Assembly: GCA_025352985.1 (NCBI GenBank)
Contig: JANXRL010000171.1
Location: forward strand, 1 to 34,896
Length of the DNA: 34,896 nucleotides
DNA from: Verrucomicrobiota bacterium
GTDB taxonomy: Bacteria > Verrucomicrobiota > Verrucomicrobiia > Opitutales > Opitutaceae
Direction: 5' to 3'
In this document: one piece after another, positions 23,401-29,997 of the stretch
Numbering within the stretch: position 1 is the first letter of the stretch
How the letters are laid out: each line of letters starts with the position of its first letter
Position numbers and translations under genes: made by a program
The notes under the pieces: model-generated
Told to the model about the DNA's origin: nothing
Database searches by the model: none
What the model saw: only the letters and a program-made list of their open reading frames with translations

Positions 23401-24098
23401 GCCTCGTCACCACGAAGTATAACCCCGCCCGCACTTGGACCCCCGAAAACGCCGTCGGCATTGGCGGCGCCTACCTTTGCGTTTACGGCATGGAAGGCCC
23501 CGGCGGCTACCAGTTCATCGGCCGCACCTGCCAGATGTGGAACCGCTACAAACAGACCGCCGACTTCACCGACGGAAAACCCTGGCTCCTCCGCTTCTTC
23601 GACCAAATCCGTTTCTATCCCGTCACCAACGCCGAGCTCACGAAATTCCGCGAAGATTTCCCGCAGGGAAAAGTAAAACTCCGCATCGAGGAAACCACCT
23701 TCCGCCTACGCGACTACCAAAAGTTCCTCGCCGACCACGAAGCGACCACCACGTCCGCCAAGGCCCGCCAGCAATCCTCCTTCGAAGCCGAGCGCAAACG
23801 CTGGGAAGACAGCGGCCAGCTCAACTTCTCAGCCAGCGAAGAGACCGCCGCCTCCGGCGACGAATCCGCCATCCCCGAGGGCTGCGTTGCGCTCCCCGCG
23901 CATATCCCCGGCAACGTCTGGAAAATCCTGGTCGAGCCCGGCGCGAATGTCGCCGAGGGACAGCCGCTCGTGATCCTCGAATCCATGAAAATGGAGGTTA
24001 CCGTCACCGCCACCCGCGCCGGTGTCATCCGCGAAGTCCGCTGCGCCGAAGGCCGCCCTGTCAACGCCGGCGAAACCCTCATCGTCCTAGAAGGCTGA
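20487..24098 (+). CDS. uca: Biotin-dependent urea/guanidine carboxylase
   Basis: 1203 aa from the ATG at 20487 ([17 protein letters not shown]). The ORF-track start at 20397 lies in a repeat. Domains in order: biotin carboxylase (residues 1 to about 450; ATP loop [26 protein letters not shown]), AHS2-type carboxyltransferase (from about 455; [24 protein letters not shown], later [13 protein letters not shown]), AHS1-type domain (from about 800; [28 protein letters not shown]), and a C-terminal biotinyl domain (LESMKMEV, biotin at Lys1168). It carboxylates urea to allophanate or guanidine to carboxyguanidine, using ATP and bicarbonate. The adjacent deiminase genes favour guanidine. Residues 776-783 (VCHLLSDK) come from a palindromic insert between the two carboxyltransferase halves. 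No frameshift is seen and the length is typical. Confidence 0.95.
   Translation: [1203 protein letters not shown]
22812..22836. repeat. In-frame palindromic element, copy 1 (in the carboxylase gene)
   Basis: GTTTGTCACTTA, one base, then TAAGTGACAAAC: a perfect 12-bp inverted repeat with a single central base. In the reading frame it encodes VCHLLSDK. The same palindrome, in the same frame, is found at 24712-24734. It uses TTA, AGT and AAA codons that are rare in the surrounding C-ending sequence. Confidence 0.85.
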
Positions 24099-24104
24099 GT
24101 TCGC

Positions 24105-25799
24105 ATGACCACCACGCCCGACCCCGTCTGGATTCACCGGCTCACCCCCGAAGAAAAAACGCGCCTCACGCCCTCACCCCAAACGGGCGCGCTCGCCGGC
24201 CTCGCCTTCGCCATCAAGGACAACATCGACCTTGCCGGCATCCCCACCACCGCCGCCTGCCCGGGCTTCGCCTACACACCCGCCTCCTCCGCCCACGTGG
24301 TCGAACGCCTGATCGCCGGCGGCGCGATTCCCGAAGGCAAAACCAACCTCGACCAGTTCGCCACCGGCCTCGTCGGCACCCGCTCGCCCTACGGCGTGCC
24401 GCGCAACGTTTTCAACCCCGCCTACATTTCCGGCGGCTCGTCGAGCGGCTCGGCTGTGGCCGTCGCCTCCGGGCTGGTCGATTTCGCGCTCGGCACCGAC
24501 ACCGCCGGTTCCGGCCGCGTGCCCGCCGCCTTCAACGGCCTCATCGGCCTCAAGCCCACCAAAGGCCTCCTCTCCACGCGCGGCGTCATCCCCGCCTGCC
24601 GCAGCCTCGACTGCGTCTCCGTCTTCGCGCGCGATATCGCCACCGCCGCCCGCGTTCTCGCCGTCACCGAAGGCTTCGACCCACTCGACCCCTTCTCCCG
24701 CGCCCGACCCATTTGTCACTTAATAAGTGACAAAATTTCCGACCCTCATCGCATCGGCGTCCCCCGCGCCGACCAACTCGAATGGTTTGGAAACACCGAG
24801 TCCCCCGCCCTCTTCGCCGCCGCCCTCGACCACCTGCGCACCCTCGGCATCAAAATTACAGAAGTCGATTTCTCCCCGTTCCTCGACGCCGCCCGCCTGC
24901 TCTACGAAGGCCCTTGGACCGCCGAGCGCTACGCCGCCGTCGGCGAGTTCATCGAAAAACACTCCACCACGCCCGAGGCCGCCTGTGCCGCCGGACTCGA
25001 TCCGACCGTCGCCCAAATCATCCTCGGCGGCAAAACTCCCTCGGCCGCCGATTGCTTCCGCGCCACCTATCGCCTCGCCGAGCTCCGCCGCGCCACCGAC
25101 ACCATCCTCGCCACCGTGGACGCGCTCGTCGCGCCTACCGCCGGCACGATCTACACCGTCGCCGAAATCGCCACCGACCCGATCCGCCTCAACTCGAATC
25201 TCGGCCGCTACAACAATTTCATGAACTTGCTCGACCTGTGCGGCCTCACGTTGCCCGCCGGTCGCTACACCTACGGCCCCGGCTTCGGCATCACCCTCAT
25301 CGCCCCCGCCTGGCACGACTCCGTCATCCTCACCCTAGGAGCCCGCTACCTTTCGGGACCCGCCCCTGCCGCCGCCAAGCCTCCCGCCGACTGGATCACG
25401 CTCGCCGTCTGCGGAGCCCACCTGCGCGGACAACCTTTGCACTCACAACTCACCTCGCTCGGCGCGCAGTTCCTCGCCTCCACAACCACCGCGCCACGCT
25501 ACCGCCTATACGCCCTCGCCCACACCACCCCGCCCAAGCCCGGTCTCGCCCGCGTCGCCGTAGGCGAAAGTGGCGGCGCCTCTATTGCCGTGGAAACCTA
25601 CGCCCTCACGCCGGAAGCCTTCGGGCGTTTCGTCGCTGCCGTGCCCGCGCCCATGGCCATCGGAACCGCCGAGCTGGCGGACGGCACTTGGGTCAAAAGT
25701 TTTCTTTGCGAGCCTTTCGCCTTGGCGGGCGCGCTCGATATCACCACCCACGGCGGCTGGGTTGCCTATCGCGCCCGTCTGACACCGGCGATTCCCTAG
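24105..25799 (+). CDS. atzF: Allophanate hydrolase
   Basis: 564 aa. It hydrolyses allophanate to two ammonia and two CO2, the last step of the route. The amidase-signature triad is visible: Lys38 in FAIKDNID, the cis-serine in SGGSSSGSA (about 112-117) and the nucleophile Ser137 in DTAGSGRVPA. The C-terminal domain, typical of AtzF (GLARVAVGESGGASIAVETY, GTAELADGTWVKSFLCEP, DITTHGGWVAYR), is present. It starts 6 bp after the carboxylase stop, so the two are co-translated or nearly so. Residues 203-210 (ICHLISDK) derive from the same palindrome as in the carboxylase, placed in the variable loop before the HRIGVPR strand. The protein is otherwise intact. Confidence 0.96.
   Translation: MTTTPDPVWIHRLTPEEKTRLTPSPQTGALAGLAFAIKDNIDLAGIPTTAACPGFAYTPASSAHVVERLIAGGAIPEGKTNLDQFATGLVGTRSPYGVPRNVFNPAYISGGSSSGSAVAVASGLVDFALGTDTAGSGRVPAAFNGLIGLKPTKGLLSTRGVIPACRSLDCVSVFARDIATAARVLAVTEGFDPLDPFSRARPICHLISDKISDPHRIGVPRADQLEWFGNTESPALFAAALDHLRTLGIKITEVDFSPFLDAARLLYEGPWTAERYAAVGEFIEKHSTTPEAACAAGLDPTVAQIILGGKTPSAADCFRATYRLAELRRATDTILATVDALVAPTAGTIYTVAEIATDPIRLNSNLGRYNNFMNLLDLCGLTLPAGRYTYGPGFGITLIAPAWHDSVILTLGARYLSGPAPAAAKPPADWITLAVCGAHLRGQPLHSQLTSLGAQFLASTTTAPRYRLYALAHTTPPKPGLARVAVGESGGASIAVETYALTPEAFGRFVAAVPAPMAIGTAELADGTWVKSFLCEPFALAGALDITTHGGWVAYRARLTPAIP
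24712..24734. repeat. In-frame palindromic element, copy 2 (in the allophanate hydrolase gene)
   Basis: TTTGTCACTTA, one base, then TAAGTGACAAA: an 11-bp perfect inverted repeat. It encodes CHLISDK in the same codon phase as the copy at 22812-22836, and differs from it within the shared 23 bases only in the central base. Confidence 0.85.
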
Positions 25800-25900
25800 A
25801 TTCGTTCATGATTGGGTTGTTAAACCCATAGGCGCACCGACATCGCAGCGGTAGAGTAGTGGTTCCACCTCCTGCTCAACCCTTCAACGCAGCATGCCAC

Positions 25901-26620
25901 ATGAACTCTGTTTACTGCCGCGCGGTCATGCCCGCCAACGCTGATTCTGCCGCCGACGCCATCCACGACGCCAAGCTTGTCCTCCGCTTCAACGCCGGCG
26001 ACGAATCCGCCTTTGTCGAGATCATGCGCCGCTATCACAACCGCCTTTTCACCCTCGCTCACAATCTCCTCCGCAACTCGGCCGACGCCGAGGAAATCGT
26101 CCAGGACGCGTTCCTCCGCGCGCACCGCAGCCTCGCCAACTTCCGCGGCGACTCCTCCCTCGCCACCTGGCTCTACCGCATCGCCCTCAACCTCTCCCGC
26201 AACCGATACTGGTATTTTTTCCGTCGACACCGCCACGATGCGCTCTCCTTGGATCATTCACTATCGGACGACTCGACAGCCACCTTCTCCGACCTCATCG
26301 CGGCGGGCGACGACGATCCCGCCCGCGGCACCGCGAACAACGAATTCATCAGCCTCATCTCCGCCTGCATGGAAAAGCTCGATGCCAACCACCGTGAAAT
26401 CCTCACCATGCGCAACGTCCTCGATCTTTCCTACGAGGAGATCGCCCGCGCCCTTCGCATCAACGTCGGCACCGTGAAAAGCCGCATCGCCCGCGCCCGG
26501 GAAATCCTCCGCAAACTTCTCGCCGAATGCGCCCCCGAGTTCGGCCCGGAATCCACGCCGGGCGATTTCTTGGAGATCACCCGGCGCGAAGGCGGCCTCC
26601 GCACCGTCGCCTGCACCTAG
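25901..26620 (+). CDS. ECF-type RNA polymerase sigma factor
   Basis: 239 aa from the ATG at 25901 (MNSVYCRAVMPAN); an ATG at 25928 is an equally possible start. Sigma-2 is clear (FVEIMRRYHNRLFTLAHNLL, DAEEIVQDAFLRAHRSLANF, SLATWLYRIALNLSRNRY), and sigma-4 ends in a helix-turn-helix (LDLSYEEIARALRINVGTVKSRIARAREIL). An acidic linker of about 45 residues joins them. ECF factors redirect RNA polymerase and usually have an adjacent anti-sigma gene. Here the next gene is convergent and unrelated, so any anti-sigma lies elsewhere. A 101-bp gap separates it from atzF, with a weak hairpin (TGGGTT-GTTA-AACCCA) and no T-tract. Confidence 0.94.
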   Translation: MNSVYCRAVMPANADSAADAIHDAKLVLRFNAGDESAFVEIMRRYHNRLFTLAHNLLRNSADAEEIVQDAFLRAHRSLANFRGDSSLATWLYRIALNLSRNRYWYFFRRHRHDALSLDHSLSDDSTATFSDLIAAGDDDPARGTANNEFISLISACMEKLDANHREILTMRNVLDLSYEEIARALRINVGTVKSRIARAREILRKLLAECAPEFGPESTPGDFLEITRREGGLRTVACT

Positions 26621-26628
26621 CCCCGTGC

Positions 26629-27924
26629 TCACTCCATCCCGAACGCCTTGCGCAATTCCGCCAGCGCGCTGTCCGGCATCGGCACCAGCGGACCCAGCGG
26701 ACGGCTCAGTTGCAACGCCTCCGCCGTGGCCTCCAGCACCTCCAGCCGGTCAAACGCCTCCAGCAACGTGCGGCCAACTATGAGCGCGCCCTCGTTCTCG
26801 ATCAGCAACACCGGGCACTTCTTCAGCGACATCTTTGCAGCCAGTGCCTCCGCGTCGGCGACCACGCACGCAAACGGAACCTTCGGCGTATCTCCCAGCA
26901 CGAGATAGCTCTCAGGAATGGTGCGCGAGCTAAACTCCGCATCCGTCATGCAAAACGCGCTCGCGCACATCGGCTGCGCGTTGATCACCACGCCGATCTC
27001 CGGATTCGCCTCGTAGATCAACCCGTGCAGCCGGCTGGTGCGGCTGGCGCGTTTCCCTTCTTCGCACGCGTCGCGGGTCACGCGCACCAGGTTTTCCACC
27101 GTCAATTCCAACCGGTCGCGACGGCGGGGCGTGGTCACGAAATGCGCGGCGTCGAGTCGCGCAGAAATCGAACCCGCCGTGCTTATCATGAGGCGCTGGC
27201 GGTAGGCGCGGTGCGTAAAGTCGCACAACTGCGCGCGCAATTCCTTTTCGTGGTTGAGCGGCGCGACCGGCGGCAGAGTGGCATAGTCAGGAACGGCATG
27301 ACTGTGCAGTGCCGCCGCCGAAAGGGTTTTGAGCGTCCCCAGTGCCGAGGCGCGGATCACGGTCTGCGCCGCAAACTCGAGCGTCTCGAAACGTTGAAAC
27401 GCCTCGGCAAGGTCGCGACCGCCGATCACCACGCCGTGGTTCTCCAGCATCACGCAGTCCGCGCCGGTGGCGAAAGCCTCGGCGATCTTGTCGCCCAGCT
27501 CCTGGCTCCCGGGGCAGGCGTAGGCCGCATACGCGATCTTGCCGCAGACTTGGAAAGCATGCGTCTGCACGCGCGTCTCAGGCAGCGTGCGGCAGATGCT
27601 GAACGCCACCAGCGCACCGGGGTGCGCGTGAACGATGGCCTTGATGTCGGGCCGCCTCTTGTAGATCTCGCGGTGGAAGGGAAACTCCGAGGACGGCGGA
27701 TGCAGGCCTTCGCGCGAACCGTCGGCAAACACGCGCACCACATCGGCCGCCCGCAGCGAGCCCTTGTCCACGCGCGATGGCGTGATCCAGATGCCGCCAT
27801 CCGGGTCGAGAATCGAAAGATTCCCGCCCGATGTGGTCGTCATGTGATAGCGATAGATACGATCCATCGTCGCCACCAATTCATCACGCGGATGCTGCCA
27901 GTTCGTGGAGTCCATGCGGTTCAC
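26629..27924 (-). CDS. Tandem class II aldolase/adducin-fold protein, second domain degenerate
   Basis: 431 aa with two class II aldolase/adducin domains. Domain 1 (about 1-205) has the full active site: TTSGGNLS, SSEFPFH (catalytic Glu), HAHPG (two zinc His) and LENHG (third zinc His). It could act as a sugar-phosphate aldolase, epimerase or dehydratase. Domain 2 (about 225-425) keeps the fold (STAGSISARLD, LHGLIYEANPEIG, IENEGALIVGRTL), but the equivalents read TSRLH, NAQPM and IENEG, so the acid and all three zinc ligands are gone. It is divergent from recQ and convergent with the sigma factor gene, with only 8 bp between stops. The substrate is unknown. Confidence 0.9.
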   Translation of the reverse strand: MNRMDSTNWQHPRDELVATMDRIYRYHMTTTSGGNLSILDPDGGIWITPSRVDKGSLRAADVVRVFADGSREGLHPPSSEFPFHREIYKRRPDIKAIVHAHPGALVAFSICRTLPETRVQTHAFQVCGKIAYAAYACPGSQELGDKIAEAFATGADCVMLENHGVVIGGRDLAEAFQRFETLEFAAQTVIRASALGTLKTLSAAALHSHAVPDYATLPPVAPLNHEKELRAQLCDFTHRAYRQRLMISTAGSISARLDAAHFVTTPRRRDRLELTVENLVRVTRDACEEGKRASRTSRLHGLIYEANPEIGVVINAQPMCASAFCMTDAEFSSRTIPESYLVLGDTPKVPFACVVADAEALAAKMSLKKCPVLLIENEGALIVGRTLLEAFDRLEVLEATAEALQLSRPLGPLVPMPDSALAELRKAFGME

Positions 27925-28029
27925 ATCATATTAAGCGTGTCGCCACGTCAAAGCATGGCCAATCGCCGCGCAGCTCTGGCCAAAATACGCCTGCCGCCCC
28001 TTCAGAGGAGCACCCGAACCCGTCGGTTA

Positions 28030-29949
28030 ATGCGAAAATCCCGGCTCACCACACAATACACCTTGAGCCGAAAATCTCCGCCCGCAGTCTTCACCTCTTC
28101 TTCTGCCAACGTCCCTGCCGTGCCCGAACTCCTCAACACTCTCCACACCACCTTCGGCTACCCCGAGTTCCGCCCGCTCCAGCGCGACATCATCGAGACG
28201 TCCCTCGCCGGCCGCGACGTCTTCGCCCTCCTCCCCACCGGCGGCGGCAAGTCCCTCTGCTTTCAAATACCCGCCCTCCACCGCACCGGACTCACCATCG
28301 TCGTCTCGCCACTCATCGCGTTGATGAAAGACCAGGTGGACCAGCTCCAGGCCGCCGGCGTCGCCGCCACGTTTCTCAACTCCACCCTCTCCTCCGCCGA
28401 AGCCCGCTCGCGTCTCTCCGGCCTCCATCGCGGAGAATGGCGCCTCCTCTACGTCGCCCCCGAGCGCCTCATGCTCGATAACTGGCAGGAAAACCTGAAG
28501 GCATGGAACGTCACCGCCATCGCCATCGACGAAGCCCACTGCGTTTCCGAATGGGGCCACGACTTCCGCCCCGAGTATCGCCAGATTTCCAAGCTCCGCG
28601 AACTCCTCCCCGACGTCCCCCTCATGGCCCTCACCGCCACCGCCACTGAGCGCGTGCGCGTTGACATCATCAAACACCTCAAGCTCCGCGCCCCGTCCGT
28701 TTTCGTCGCCAGCTTCAACCGCCCAAACCTCACCTACAAGGTCACCCCCAAGGAAAAACCCACCGACCAGATTATCGCCTGGGTCAAAAAACGCGAAGAC
28801 GAGTCCGGCATCGTTTACTGCGCCAGCCGCGCCGCCACCGAACGCGTCGCCGAAGCCCTCGCCGCCAAAGGCTACTCCGCCCGCGCCTACCACGCCGGCC
28901 TCCCCGCCGACGAACGCGCCCGCAACCAAGAGCTCTTCCTCCGCGACGAAGTCCGCATCATGTGCGCGACCATCGCCTTCGGCATGGGCATCAACAAGCC
29001 CAACGTCCGCTGGGTCATCCACTACGACCTCCCCAAAAACATCGAAGGCTACTACCAGGAAACCGGCCGCGCCGGCCGCGATGGTCTGCCCGGTGATTGC
29101 CTCCTCCTTTTCTCCGCTGGCGACGCCTCCAAACAGACGCACTTCATCGACGAGATGACCAACGATCAGGAGCAGCAGATCGCCCGCGCCCAGCTCCGCC
29201 AGATCATGCGCTACGCCGAGGGTTCCGCCTGCCGACGCGCCGAACTCCTCGCCTACTTCGGCGAGAAATTCCCCCTCGATAACTGCGGCGCCTGCGACAA
29301 CTGCCTCGAACCCCGCGACACCTACGACGGCACCCTCCAAGCCCAAAAATTTCTCTCCTGCGTCTATCGCATCAACGCCGCCAGCCGCTTTGGCGTCGGC
29401 ATCAACCACGTCTGCGAAGTCCTCACCGGCGCCGACACCGACAAAATCCGCCGCTGGGACCACGACCGCCTCTCCACCTACGGCATTGGCAAAGACCTCT
29501 CCCGCCCCGCCTGGGCCGCCATCGGCCGCGACCTCCTCCGCCTCGGCCTGCTCGCCCAAAGCGAAGGCGAATACCCCACGCTCCAACTCAGCGCCGAAGG
29601 CATCGACGCCCTGAAAACCCGCCGTCCCATCACGCTCACCAAACCGATGGACCTGCCGAAAGTCCGCAAGGTCGTCCGCCGCGAAGGCGACATCGAGTGC
29701 GACGAAATTCTCTTCAACCGCCTGCGCGACCTCCGCAAAAAACTCGCCGACGAGCGCAAGGTCCCCGCGTATGTCATTTTCGGAGACGCCACCCTCCGCC
29801 AGATGGCCCGCGAATACCCGCAGTCCGACGAGTCGATGTCCGGCATCTTCGGCATGGGCGCCAAAAAACGCGCCGAGTTCAGCGAACTCTTCTCCCGCGA
29901 AATCGCGAGCTACCTCCAGGACAACTCCCGCATGACCTTCAACGACTGA
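28030..29949 (+). CDS. recQ: ATP-dependent DNA helicase RecQ
   Basis: 639 aa from the ATG at 28030. The ORF-track start at 26527 runs through the antisense of the aldolase gene and is wrong. A GTG at 28120 (VPELLNTLHTTFGYPEFRPLQ) would also give a normal RecQ N-terminus. Motifs: LLPTGGGKSLCFQIP (Walker A), IDEAHCVSEWGHDFRPEY (Walker B), ALTATATERVR, ETGRAGRDGLPGDCLL (motif VI), the RQC zinc cluster (CRRAELLAYFGE, then CGACDNCLEP) and a C-terminal HRDC domain (LFNRLRDLRKKLADERKVPA). The enzyme unwinds DNA 3'-5' in recombination and fork repair. The first 30 residues before the core look poorly conserved, which supports the later start. Confidence 0.95.
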   Translation: MRKSRLTTQYTLSRKSPPAVFTSSSANVPAVPELLNTLHTTFGYPEFRPLQRDIIETSLAGRDVFALLPTGGGKSLCFQIPALHRTGLTIVVSPLIALMKDQVDQLQAAGVAATFLNSTLSSAEARSRLSGLHRGEWRLLYVAPERLMLDNWQENLKAWNVTAIAIDEAHCVSEWGHDFRPEYRQISKLRELLPDVPLMALTATATERVRVDIIKHLKLRAPSVFVASFNRPNLTYKVTPKEKPTDQIIAWVKKREDESGIVYCASRAATERVAEALAAKGYSARAYHAGLPADERARNQELFLRDEVRIMCATIAFGMGINKPNVRWVIHYDLPKNIEGYYQETGRAGRDGLPGDCLLLFSAGDASKQTHFIDEMTNDQEQQIARAQLRQIMRYAEGSACRRAELLAYFGEKFPLDNCGACDNCLEPRDTYDGTLQAQKFLSCVYRINAASRFGVGINHVCEVLTGADTDKIRRWDHDRLSTYGIGKDLSRPAWAAIGRDLLRLGLLAQSEGEYPTLQLSAEGIDALKTRRPITLTKPMDLPKVRKVVRREGDIECDEILFNRLRDLRKKLADERKVPAYVIFGDATLRQMAREYPQSDESMSGIFGMGAKKRAEFSELFSREIASYLQDNSRMTFND

Positions 29950-29950
29950 A

Positions 29951-29985
29951 CCGAAACCGTGCCGCAACCAACGGCACGATTTCGG
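29951..29985. terminator. Hairpin between convergent recQ and receptor genes
   Basis: CCGAAACCGTGCCG and CGGCACGATTTCGG pair at 13 of 14 positions around a 7-base loop, directly after the recQ stop. There is no strong T-tract, so it may act as a bidirectional stop or 3'-end stabiliser. Confidence 0.65.
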
Positions 29986-29997
29986 ATGAGTTATCGG

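Noticed and set aside
25334-25362. TAGGAGCCCGCT-like sequence inside the allophanate hydrolase gene, resembling the REP head
   Set aside because: Only the head matches well and the stem is interrupted. It encodes normal-looking AtzF residues (LGARYLSGP), so chance is the simpler explanation.
26527-28029. N-terminal 501 codons of the 1140-aa ORF ending in recQ
   Set aside because: This part is antisense to the aldolase gene and Arg/His-rich; RecQ needs only the sequence from about 28030 on.
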